This document shows, in pieces, positions 1 to 9,100 of a stretch of DNA of 21,952 bases. The number at the start of each line of letters is the position of its first letter. Position 1 is the stretch's first letter. The notes beneath the pieces were generated by a model, which ran no database searches, was not told the origin of the DNA, and was given only the letters and a program-made list of their open reading frames with translations. The translations under genes were made by a program, and so were the position numbers. Where the stretch lies: NCBI GenBank assembly GCA_905372445.1, contig CAJPPF010000021.1:1-21952 (forward strand), in the 5' to 3' direction. The stretch comes from an uncultured Prevotella sp. Its GTDB lineage: Bacteria > Bacteroidota > Bacteroidia > Bacteroidales > Bacteroidaceae.

Positions 1-61
1 GCACATCTGCTCAACAATCGAACAAAATCAGTCAAGGACTCTAATGACCGATTCGGGTTAA
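1..61 (-). repeat. Dispersed MITE-like repeat, copy A (cut by window edge)
   Basis: Read on the minus strand, this matches the start of the fuller copy at 10167-10367 with only a few mismatches over about 57 nt. The terminal motif TCTAATGACCGATTCGGG (40-57) is the outer end, and the rest of the element lies beyond the left edge of the window. It sits just upstream of the sigma-factor promoter. No coding content is recognised. Confidence 0.8.
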
Positions 62-98
62 AACCGTCATAAAATGCTGATTTATAAAATATATTTTT

Positions 99-106
99 TA
101 CTTTTG
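99..106 (+). promoter_or_regulatory. Bacteroidetes-type -7 element for the sigma factor gene
   Basis: TACTTTTG fits the Bacteroidetes consensus TAnnTTTG and lies about 20 nt before the first ATG. No perfect TTG -33 element is seen about 20 nt upstream, so this rests on the -7 box alone. Confidence 0.5.
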
Positions 107-125
107 CATTGTATTTTTCGCAGAT

Positions 126-698
126 ATGAAGCATGCTATGTCTGATATTAAGGAAGATTCTTTTCTTAAGGCTTTGGCAATAGGAGACGAGACCGCTTTC
201 AATGAGCTTTTCGTCCTCTATTACCCAAAGGTGAAATCGTTTGCCCTAAGACTTATAGGCGATGATTTCATCGCAGAAGATGTGGCTCAGGATATTTTCA
301 TGAAGCTATGGATACGTCGCGATGAGCTTGAATCGATCAACGATCTTAAATCCTATCTGTTCATAGCAGCGCGAAATTCATCGATAAAGTCAGTCAGACA
401 ACTTATGCGAAAGACAAACATCGATGATATAGCCCGGCAGTTGCATGGTCCGGAGACTGACACTGTGGAATTGAACGAGCTACTCGACCATGTGCGCAGG
501 GTTATTGACGATATGCCCAGCCAGCAACGTCGCGTGTTTAAGATGAGCCGCGAGGACGGTATTGCCAACAGGAAAATAGCAGAACAATTAGGAATCAGCA
601 TTAGGACAGTAGAGAACCACATTGCGGCAGCAATGAGGAAACTGCGAGAAGCAGAGATTATAATGGAGCTGTTGTTATTGTTATATCTTTCACATTAA
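126..698 (+). CDS. ECF RNA polymerase sigma factor (Bacteroidetes PUL type)
   Basis: This is an extracytoplasmic-function sigma-70 factor that would direct RNA polymerase to a small regulon, here probably the polysaccharide-utilization genes downstream. The sigma-2 region covers about residues 24-90 and contains EDVAQDIFMKLW (51-62). The sigma-4 helix-turn-helix covers about 129-174 and contains IAEQLGISIRTVENHI. The hydrophobic C-terminal tail (ELLLLLYLSH) is common in Bacteroidetes members of this family, and 190 residues is full length. An alternative start is Met5 (138); the -7 box at 99-106 allows either. The gene is followed after 66 nt by a FecR-like stump, the usual partner in such loci. 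As that partner is truncated, the factor may be unregulated or orphaned (inference). Confidence 0.92.
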   Translation: MKHAMSDIKEDSFLKALAIGDETAFNELFVLYYPKVKSFALRLIGDDFIAEDVAQDIFMKLWIRRDELESINDLKSYLFIAARNSSIKSVRQLMRKTNIDDIARQLHGPETDTVELNELLDHVRRVIDDMPSQQRRVFKMSREDGIANRKIAEQLGISIRTVENHIAAAMRKLREAEIIMELLLLLYLSH

Positions 699-764
699 TT
701 AACTAAGTAGTTCTCTTGGTTTATGGAACTTAAAGATGTGACAGAATACGAATAAGACTATAAC

Positions 765-980
765 ATGCAACCTAAGATTATCTATAAACTACTGATGAAC
801 CTGACTAACGGCTCACTTGCCCCTAAATACAGAGAGAGCATATACCGGCATCTCCTCAATGCGGAACATGACAACGACGACGCGCTGAAGGAAGTGTGGG
901 ACATGCCCAATATAGTCAGCGAGGAAGACACTCATAAGGCTTTGCACAGATTACCAAACGGGAATGTCTGTAGACTTTAG
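765..980 (+). pseudogene. Truncated FecR-type anti-sigma factor (N-terminal stump)
   Basis: The first 60 or so residues (MQPKIIYKLLMNLTNGSLAP..., then a helical segment ending near EEDTHKAL) resemble the cytoplasmic N-terminal helical domain of Bacteroidetes FecR-like anti-sigma factors. These normally exceed 300 residues and go on to a membrane span, a FecR domain and a DUF4974 domain. Here the frame stops after 71 codons, and the next DNA reads, in another frame, as the second half of an STN domain. The gene position, straight after an ECF sigma factor, supports the call. It has lost the membrane anchor and the receptor-contacting domain, so it could at most hold the sigma factor constitutively. 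A deletion fusing fecR to the start of a susC gene would explain this. The family call is by resemblance only. Confidence 0.6.
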
Positions 981-2856
981 TCAAGGAGTGCTTAATCTGG
1001 AAAAGAAAGTACGGATGAAGTCAAAGCGAGAAAGAGTGACAACCCTTATGGATGAACTTTATGCCAAGGAGAATGTGGAATACGAAATCGCCGGGCGTCA
1101 CATTATCGTCACCAGCAGGGCGAAGACGGTAAAGGAAGCCGGCGCCGCACAGCAAGACAATGTCACGGTCAGGGGGACAGTCACCGATAAAAACGGCGAT
1201 CCGCTCATAGGCGCTTCAGTAAAAGTGAAAGGTCAGAATATAACAACCGTCACCGATATTGACGGCAAGTACAGCCTGACAGTGGCAAGAGGCTCCGTTC
1301 TGGTATGCACCTATGTGGGCTTTGTCACGACGGAACAGACGGCTAATGGAAACAGAAGCGTAGACTTCGTGCTTGACGAGCAGAACCGATCGCTCAACGA
1401 ACTGGTTGTAATCGGTTATGGTTCGCAGAAAAAGCAGTCGTTGACAGGAGCAATCTCAGCTATATCATCCGACTTTGATCAGGCTATAAGTCTCTTGCCT
1501 GTGTCTTCTCCTGAACGAGGTCGTGTCAATAAGAATGTCGCTTACGGTCTGAAAGCACGCGCCATGATTTATGCAGGAAGCATTGCAAAGTATAATGATG
1601 TGAATTTTCGCGATGCCAAGACAGGCGACCGTGTCTGCGGTATGGACCCAAGTCTTGCCCGCGACTTCTTCCTTCAGGCTTACGAAGCAGCAAAGGCTGT
1701 CAGTGGATATAAGCTTTACAAGGATGAATGGAAGGCTGATGACAAGAAGGCACAATACACCAACTATTGTCATATCTTCAATAACGTGACTAACTCTGAG
1801 GTCATGCTTGCACGAGAATTTTCCTATCCTGATGATGTTCATGGCTACAACGCTTATAATGTGCCTCATCAGTTGCGTGGAGGAAACGGCTACTCTTCAG
1901 AGACTAACCCTACGCTTGACTTCGTAGAGATGTTCGACGGACTGCAGAAGGATGCCAATGGACATATTGATGTTTACAATGCTGACAATACGTATAAGCT
2001 CTATGACGACCCGATGGACCTGTTTAAAGATGCTGAACCTCGCCTTAGGGCTAACGTGGTGTTCCCTAATGATGTCATGAGCGGTCAGAACATTGAGATA
2101 TGGAGAGGTATATATACTGCTCAGGATGCCTCTACAGGAAAGATCAATCGCCTTATAAGCGATGGAGAAACACGTACGTATCAGAGTATTCCGGAGGTTG
2201 ATGCGAAGATAGTTTATTCGTCAAATGATTCTCAAACCCCTTATACCCTGCATAACGGAAACACAATGAATCCGGCAGGACGTAGTGGTTATTTCACCGG
2301 TTCCAGCGATTGCGCGCTCTCCGGGTTCTCTGTCAGGAAGTACATCTCTGAGACTCTTACTGATGATAACACCCTCGAGAACCACGACGACGACCCCTGG
2401 ATAGAGTTACGCTATGCAGAAGTACTCATCACAGAGGCTGAGGCTGCTGCTGAACTCGCTTCTTATGGAGACAACTCAAAACTGAACGAGGCATACGAAT
2501 GTATCAACCAAATAAGAGAACGCGCAGGTGCTAATCTGTTAAGCGATGATGAGAAGAACGGAGTGGATAACTTCATACAGGTTGTACGCAAGGAGCGTAG
2601 GAAGGAACTTGCATTCGAGAACAAGATATGGTGGGACTTGAAACGCTGGAGAGTGATAGATAAGGAGCAAAACAACCGTCGTTGGCGTGTGCTGATGCCG
2701 TTCTATGCTGACCATGCAGGCAAATGGTTTTTCGATGCACGATATGACGAAGGAAACCGTATCTACACCTTCGATACACGTTGGTATTATCAGGAGATAC
2801 CTTCAAATGCTATCTCCTCAAGCAATAACTTGATTATTCAGAACCCGGGATATTAA
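964..2856 (+). pseudogene. SusC-SusD chimera: receptor N-terminus fused in frame to SusD C-terminus
   Basis: The 630 codons encode parts of two proteins. Residues about 8-51 look like the second half of an STN domain. Residues about 66-150 are a CarboxypepD_reg-like domain (VRGTVTDKNGDPLIGASVKV ... GKYSLTV). They are followed by the SusC hallmark NELVVIGYGSQKKQSLTGAIS (145-165), where plug and barrel should begin. Instead, from about residue 170 (nt 1471) the sequence becomes the C-terminal two thirds of a SusD/RagB glycan-binding lipoprotein, with the family features DFDQAISLLP, WIELRYAEVLITEAEA, INQIRERAG, VRKERRKELAFENKIWWDLKRW and a C-terminal NPGY. The receptor signal peptide, the plug and barrel (normally some 850 residues) and the SusD lipobox and N-terminal TPR region are missing. 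The product should be neither exported nor functional. The frame is intact across the junction and free of stops, suggesting a recent event or an assembly error. Confidence 0.85.
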
Positions 2857-2869
2857 AACTATAAGCATC

Positions 2870-3631
2870 ATGATAAAGAAAATATTATATCTGTTAGTAG
2901 CCGCATCTTGTCTGACATCATGCAGTCTTGACGATTATGACGAGCCTTCTGAGACATTCACCGGACAGTTCATCGACAAGACTACCGGTAGCAGAATACA
3001 AACAGAAGTGGGTAGTGGCGGCATACAAATATACATGTATGAGACGAGTTACAAAAAGAATCCAACCCCATGGTCATTCACTGCTCGTCAAGACGGAACG
3101 TTCAATAACACTAAGGTCTTCGCCGGACACTACACAGTGCTGCCTTATGGACCTTTCGTTCCTTTAACCGAGACCGATGAGAATGGTGTATACACGAAGG
3201 ATGAGCGCTTGAAGAACTTCAGAATTTCGGGAAAAGTCGCTCATAATTTTGAAGTTGAGCCATTCCTGAACGTATCTATTGTCGGTCAGCCAACGGTGAA
3301 AGACAACAAGATTTCCGTCAATGTGCATGTTGAGCGTGGTACTTCGAATCCTAATTATCAGCAGGACTGTACGGATGTAGTGCTGTTTGTCAACAACTCA
3401 AGCACCTATGTTGGCAACAACAATTACGACAGTCGTGTATCAACATTCATAGGTGGTGACGCCGCAAAGAATGCTGTCGGTCACGACATAACCATCACTT
3501 CAGAGGATGTGACAAAGGCTAATGGTGCCGGTCAGAACTATTATGTGCGTGTCGGAGCACTTATCAACTATGCTACGAATGGTGTACGCCGCTATAACTA
3601 CAGCGAGCCGCTTGTAGTGGCTGTGCCTTAA
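2870..3631 (+). CDS. DUF3823-type SusE-position outer-membrane lipoprotein
   Basis: This 253-residue lipoprotein occupies the position after susD where PULs carry surface glycan-binding lipoproteins. The signal peptide ends in the lipobox LTSC (Cys18). The mature N-terminus SLDDYDEP is acidic, as in the Bacteroidetes lipoprotein export signal that sends lipoproteins to the cell surface. The next part (TFTGQFIDKTTGSRIQTEVG, then GTFNNTKVFAGHYTVLPYGPF) matches the carboxypeptidase-regulatory-like fold of DUF3823 proteins, followed by a second beta-rich domain with ISVNVHVERG. The start is 13 nt after the chimera stop, implying one transcript. Its likely role is binding a polysaccharide at the surface; the substrate cannot be read from the sequence. 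The gene looks intact although its SusC/SusD partners are broken. Confidence 0.8.
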   Translation: MIKKILYLLVAASCLTSCSLDDYDEPSETFTGQFIDKTTGSRIQTEVGSGGIQIYMYETSYKKNPTPWSFTARQDGTFNNTKVFAGHYTVLPYGPFVPLTETDENGVYTKDERLKNFRISGKVAHNFEVEPFLNVSIVGQPTVKDNKISVNVHVERGTSNPNYQQDCTDVVLFVNNSSTYVGNNNYDSRVSTFIGGDAAKNAVGHDITITSEDVTKANGAGQNYYVRVGALINYATNGVRRYNYSEPLVVAVP

Positions 3632-3701
3632 GTAATATATCTGAGATAGACTTTCCGTTATGGAGAGTTTCTCTCTTTTGTTTATATACAATGTTATTAT
3701 T

Positions 3702-5858
3702 ATGAAAAAATACTCTCTCTTTCTTTTTCTCACCTTGCTTTGCGTTGCAGGCTATGCGCAGAACGCAAAGGAGAAAACAACATTTCAAACTGCTGCTCAG
3801 TGGAAACCTACCACTGATATCCGTTCTGACATTGTCATGGTATATGGCGCCAACGACCATCGTAACATGACTTTTCCACAACGTGTCCGGTCTTGGCGCG
3901 ACCACGGATATACGGCTCACTTCATGACGGGCATCGCCTGGGGCGAATATCAGGATTACTTCACGGGCAAATGGGACGGGCGATGGCATCTCGACGAGGG
4001 TCAGAAGACGATGAATGGCGATACTATATGGCATGGACAGATGACGCCCTATATCGTTCCTTCCGAGAATTACATCGAATACTTCAAGCAGCGCCATATA
4101 AAGCCTGTGATTGATCAAGGCATCTATGCCATCTTTCTTGAGGAGCCGGAGTTCTGGGCCCGGGCGGGCTACAGCGAGGGATTTAAGAAGGAATGGAAGG
4201 CGTTCTATGGTTTCGAATGGCGTCCGCAGCATGAGAGCGCGGAGAATACATATCTGAGTAACAAACTGAAATATCATCTATACTACAGGGCATTGGACGA
4301 ATCATTCAAGTATGCTAAGGCTTACGGCGAGGGAAAGGGGCTTGACGTGCGTTGCTACGTACCGACACATTCGCTGCTCAACTACTCTCAATGGCAGATT
4401 ATTTCTCCCGAGGCAAGCCTTGCCTCAATGAGAAGTTGCGACGGATATATCGCTCAAATCTGGACGGGTACGTCGCGTGAGCCTAACTATTTCAACGGCA
4501 AGGCGAAGGAACGTGTATTTGAGACGGCTTATCTTGAATACGGATGCATGGAGTCTATGACGCGACCGACGCAGCGTAAGATGTTCTTCCTCACCGACCC
4601 TATCGAGGACTGGCGCAGAGACTGGGCTGACTATAAGCAGAACTATCAGGCTACATACACTGCACAACTGATGTGGCCGCAGATAGATAACTTCGAGGTC
4701 ATGCCGTGGCCCGACCGTATATACGAAGGACTTTACAACGAAAGTGCCACGAGCGATAAGAAGATACATATACCGCCATTCTATGCAACCCAAATGCAAG
4801 TGATGATAAATGCGCTTAATGACGTTCCGCGGTCGGACAATACAGTCAGTGGCAGCCAAGGCATCAGCGTGGCAATGGCTAACAGCCTTATGTTCCAACG
4901 GTCGCCACAGCCTGTTGAAAACTACGACGACCCGCAGTTGAGCAACTTCTATGGCGAGGCATTACCGTTGGTTAAACGTGGTGTGCCGGTCAATATTCTA
5001 CACCTTGAAAACACGGGGTATCCCGAGACATGGGTCAACACTAAGGTTCTCCTCCTCTCATATTCTAATATGAAACCAATGGAGCGTGCTGCCAACGACA
5101 ATATTGCACAGTGGGTGAAGAATGGCGGTGTGCTGATATATTCATCGCGCGACGACGATCCTTTCCAGCGTGTCATGGAGTGGTGGAACCGGTATGGCAA
5201 TGACTATGCTGCGCCTTCAGAGCATCTTTTCGAGAGTTTAGGACTCGACAGAGACGCTAAGGAGGGTCGCTACGAAGCTGGCAAGGGTGTAGTTTATGTC
5301 ATACGTCAGAATCCGAAGGAGTTTGTCATGACTGCTAATGGCGACGCTCAATTCATCAAAACCGTGGCTAAAGCCTACGAGCAGGATGCAAAGGCGGGCA
5401 GACTGGAGTTTAAGAACTCGTTTGCCTTGGCGCGTGGAAACTATGACTTGGTGTCGGTCATCGACGAGAATGTGGTCTCCGACGCACCATACGTGTTTAA
5501 AGGTTGCTATATCGACCTCTTCGACAACACCTTGCCGGTGCTGAAAAAGAAGACCATCAAGCCGGGGCAGCAGGCGTTTCTCTATAATATAAATAAGGTG
5601 GTCGATAAGAATAATCCACAGGTTTTAGCGGCTGCTTCACGTCAGTATGACGAAGTTCGCACCACAGACTCCTACTCTTTTATCGCAAAGAGCCCGATAA
5701 ACACCGTCAATATAATGAGGGTGCTTCTGCCTAAAAAGCCGAAGAAACTCGTTGTAAACGGGAATGCTTCGCCTATAGAATGGGATTCTTTCAGCAAGAC
5801 ACTGCTGATATCGTTCGACAACGACCCGTCGGGCGTTCCTGTGAACATCTATTGGTAG
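3702..5858 (+). CDS. Secreted glycoside hydrolase-like protein with beta-galactosidase-trimerization-like domain
   Basis: The start at 3702 is chosen because MKKYSLFLFLTLLCVAGYAQ is a clean signal peptide; the upstream ATG at 3660 would add 14 residues in front. The product has 718 residues. Residues about 40-345 look like an alpha/beta barrel rich in aromatic and acidic residues, with IYAIFLEEPEFW (141-152) and DNFEVMPWPDRIYEGLY (329-345) as possible sugar-site strands. Residues about 385-500 resemble the glutamine-amidotransferase-like trimerization domain of GH42 enzymes (VLLLSYSNMKP, then AQWVKNGGVLIYSSRDDDPF). A beta-sandwich-like tail ends in FDNDPSGVPVNIYW. Position at the end of a PUL fits a periplasmic or surface glycan-degrading enzyme. 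I cannot assign a CAZy family or catalytic residues; E147, E148 and E150 are only candidates. It is 70 nt after the lipoprotein gene and ends at a strong terminator. Confidence 0.6.
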   Translation: MKKYSLFLFLTLLCVAGYAQNAKEKTTFQTAAQWKPTTDIRSDIVMVYGANDHRNMTFPQRVRSWRDHGYTAHFMTGIAWGEYQDYFTGKWDGRWHLDEGQKTMNGDTIWHGQMTPYIVPSENYIEYFKQRHIKPVIDQGIYAIFLEEPEFWARAGYSEGFKKEWKAFYGFEWRPQHESAENTYLSNKLKYHLYYRALDESFKYAKAYGEGKGLDVRCYVPTHSLLNYSQWQIISPEASLASMRSCDGYIAQIWTGTSREPNYFNGKAKERVFETAYLEYGCMESMTRPTQRKMFFLTDPIEDWRRDWADYKQNYQATYTAQLMWPQIDNFEVMPWPDRIYEGLYNESATSDKKIHIPPFYATQMQVMINALNDVPRSDNTVSGSQGISVAMANSLMFQRSPQPVENYDDPQLSNFYGEALPLVKRGVPVNILHLENTGYPETWVNTKVLLLSYSNMKPMERAANDNIAQWVKNGGVLIYSSRDDDPFQRVMEWWNRYGNDYAAPSEHLFESLGLDRDAKEGRYEAGKGVVYVIRQNPKEFVMTANGDAQFIKTVAKAYEQDAKAGRLEFKNSFALARGNYDLVSVIDENVVSDAPYVFKGCYIDLFDNTLPVLKKKTIKPGQQAFLYNINKVVDKNNPQVLAAASRQYDEVRTTDSYSFIAKSPINTVNIMRVLLPKKPKKLVVNGNASPIEWDSFSKTLLISFDNDPSGVPVNIYW

Positions 5859-5897
5859 GGATAATTTCCATTGCCACACTCTACATTTTGTCATAAT

Positions 5898-5942
5898 CGG
5901 TCATCAGAACATACGCTTTTACTTCTCTGATGACCGTTTTTA
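5898..5942 (+). terminator. Rho-independent terminator of the PUL remnant
   Basis: A perfect 11-bp stem, CGGTCATCAGA (5898-5908) with TCTGATGACCG (5926-5936), encloses a 17-nt loop and is followed by TTTTTATT. It lies 40 nt after the glycoside hydrolase-like gene. The stem, with its AAT prefix, closely resembles the terminal motif of the dispersed repeat family in this window. Confidence 0.85.
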
Positions 5943-6004
5943 TTAAATCTCGGAGTTTAAACTTTTTTAACTGAAACGGAAGCGGAAGTGTCGTATATTA
6001 TATA

Positions 6005-6012
6005 TAGTTTTG
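6005..6012 (+). promoter_or_regulatory. Bacteroidetes-type -7 element for the beta-helix/LRR gene
   Basis: TAGTTTTG fits TAnnTTTG. It lies in an AT-rich stretch after the upstream terminator and would give a 5' leader of about 140 nt before the ATG at 6156. No clear -33 TTG is seen. Confidence 0.4.
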
Positions 6013-6155
6013 TGAATATTTGTTAGGGAAAACGGTTCAGTTTCTATTGCACTACTGGATTGGACTTTCTTCTTAGCAAATTTGTCCTGCTGATTCTCCT
6101 GCAGGGCATAAGCCTTTTTATAATTAAAAAAACAAGTAGTGCGGTAGTTTTATTT

Positions 6156-9100
6156 ATGAAAGGAAAGCTATACTCTTTACTTTTGGCAGGAATGTTGGGC
6201 GTTATGTCAACTTCAGCCATGGCAGCAGTACGCTATGTTACCGTTAGTGGTAATGGCGACGGTAGTTCTTGGACAAATGCCTCCGGCGACATTCAAGCCA
6301 TGATTGACGCCTCAGAGGCAGGCGACGAGGTATGGATAGCCAAGGGCACCTATAAGCCTGAAAAGCTTATCCGCAACAACAAGCCTACCAGCAAGGCGTT
6401 CATACTCAAGGACGGTGTGTCGCTGATAGGAGGCTTCGCCGGCAGCGAGACCGAGACCGATGCGCGCGAACGTGTTGCAGGCGGCGAGCGTTGGGATTTC
6501 GTCAACGAGACTATTCTCAGCGCCGATGATGATGTTGCCGATGTGTGGGAGCGTGAATTTAAGAACACATACCGCCTTGGTTGGAAGGAAGAAAACAACC
6601 AGGTCATAGGAACATCGTCGAACAGCACTCATGTACTCTATCAGGCTAACGCAATTGTGAACCTCACAAAAATTGACGGACTGACCTTAAAGGGTGGTAA
6701 CGCCAATGTTTATCAGGTGAAGGCATGCGGTGGAGCCCTTTATGCCATAGGCAATGTAGTGCTTCGTCGCTGCAAGGTGGTGGAGAACTCAGGTTATTTC
6801 AAGGCACAGTCTATTACCGACAGCAACACTTACGGTGGAGCGGTTTACCTCAAGGGTGATGAAGAGGCGGCAATAAGTTATTGCTATTTCGCACGTAATT
6901 TCTCACACTCTTCTTACGGCAACTCCTACGGTGGAGCCGTATATGCGGAAAACGTCAACATCAGCAACAGCACCTTCGAGGACTGTGTGAGCAACGATGC
7001 CGGAGGTGCCGTGGCAGCCGTTGGGGGCGGAATCAACAATTGCATCTTCAAAAACTGTTATGGCGGCATTGGCGGAGCGGTTTATCTGCAGAATGCCACA
7101 GCGGAAGGTATCACTGTCACCGACTGTCGTGGACTGAAAGGCGGTGCCGTTTACAGCGACACAGGTAAACTTCTCTACAGCTTTATATACAACAACTATG
7201 CCGACGCGCCTGAATATGGCGATGAAATGGGAGGACAAGGCGGCGGTATATATGCATTGAATGGCACGGTTGCCGATAACGTGATATACAATAACACGTC
7301 ATTCGTTGGCGGTGGTGTCTATGTTCGCGGTGCGAAACTGTATAACAACACCATACAGAACAACAGTCTTCGTGCAGAGTCTACCCTCGCCAATGTCGGA
7401 TTTGCAGAGGGCTCTGACGCATCAAGTCTGGTGAACACCATATATGCTACCGACGTTGCCGCAAGCAACTTCGTCAAGGCGTCCGACTTCAACGGTTTCA
7501 CAACAGACACCGACGCACGCGCTAAGCTCGACAACGTAAGTTATGAGCTGACTGAAAACAGTGAGTTCGTAGACTCTGGCGAGAAGTCGGAAGAGCATAA
7601 CACCGAATGGGATATTATCGGCAATGACCGCATACAGGGCAATGGTATCGACCGTGGAGCCTACGAGTCAAGCTACTCTAAGGAAATCATAGTAGAGGAG
7701 AAGCCTGCTATCACCATCACTTTCGAGACAGGCACGGCATCAGCAAAGCTCGGCGTTGGCGGCAAAGACGGCACGGCATTCACTATCGACTGGGGTGACG
7801 GCAATAAAGAGGAGTATAACAAGGCTGACTACTATACCGGCGAACTGAAGTCAGGCACTGTTAAGATTTACGGTAAGGGAATCTCCGTTCTGCTGGCACC
7901 AAAACAGAATATCACCGCTGTCGACCTCTCTGGAGCAAAAGACCTGTCGCGCATAATGCTGGGACAGAACAAACTCAGCAAGCTTGATGTCACGAATAAC
8001 ATAAACCTCACTGGTATATATGCAGAGCAGAACGCCATTGATACCCTCAACCTCAGCAACAACACCGCACTGCGCGTGCTTGATGTTCACGACAATAGGA
8101 TACAGGGAACGATCGACTGCTCAAGGATGATCCACCTCTCTAAGGTCGACATTGCCGATAACCTTGTTGAAGTACTCAACCTCCCGCATCACAGCACAGT
8201 ATTCGATGTTGACTGCAGCAATAACAAACTCAGCTCTATCGACCTCGCCGGACTCTCTGGTCTCGAGGAACTGTCAGTAAGTGGCAACAGCCTTTCCGAG
8301 CTTGACCTTACGGGACTTACCGCTCTCAAAGAACTGTATGCTTACAACAATAACTTGAAAGAGCTTGACGCTACACCTGCCACAGCCCTTAAAACGCTTA
8401 ATGTGGCTGGAAACGAAGAGTTGGGCAAGACCGCTTTAGAAAGAATAGACATAAGCAAGAACACCGCGCTTGAGGGACTTTATCTATACGAAAACAGTCT
8501 CACAAGCCTCGACCTGAGCAACAACAGAAATATCCGCTGGTTGAACGTAGAAGGCAACAAACTGCAGGAGTTGAACACCAAGAACATGAGCAATCTCTCT
8601 TTGCTTCTTGCAAGCAGAAACCGGATAAATGGAATCGACCTCTCTGGCAATCCTTCATTGAGCCAGGTCAAGCTGGCAAGCAATCTTCTCGAGACAATCG
8701 ATGTCAGCCATCAGCCTAACCTCTCTTGGTTGAAGATCGACAACAACCAACTGAAGGAAATTGATGTCCACGCTAATAAATACCTCTACTGGATGGAGTG
8801 TGGCGACAACCAACTGACGACACTCAAGCTTGAGAAGAACACCTATCTGCAGTGGCTCGCAGCTGAGCGTAACAACATAGCTTCGCTTGACCTGTCGCAT
8901 AACACCGGGCTGCAGGGGCTCACCATTCAGGACAACAAGCTGACAACGGAGAGTCTTAACACAATCATCGCAGGTTTGCAGGACGTGAGCGGTGTCGAGA
9001 TTACCGACAACAACCGTGCCTTTGCGCGCATTCTTAATATCAGCAATATGCCTGGCACAAAGAATGCAAATGTGGCTGAGGCTATATCAAAGGGATGGAA

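Noticed and set aside
964..2856. A genuine novel SusC-SusD fusion protein
   Set aside because: It lacks signal peptide, most of the plug, the whole barrel and the SusD N-terminal half and lipobox, so a working fused transporter is implausible; deletion or misassembly explains it better.
3650..3683. Intergenic attenuator between the lipoprotein and hydrolase genes
   Set aside because: ACTTTCC with GGAGAGT followed by a T-rich stretch gives only a 7-bp stem with a G-U pair; too weak to call.
3573..4277. Long open frame of 234 codons on the minus strand
   Set aside because: It overlies the start of the glycoside hydrolase-like gene and the end of the lipoprotein gene, both with clear signal peptides and family features; its translation shows no domain.
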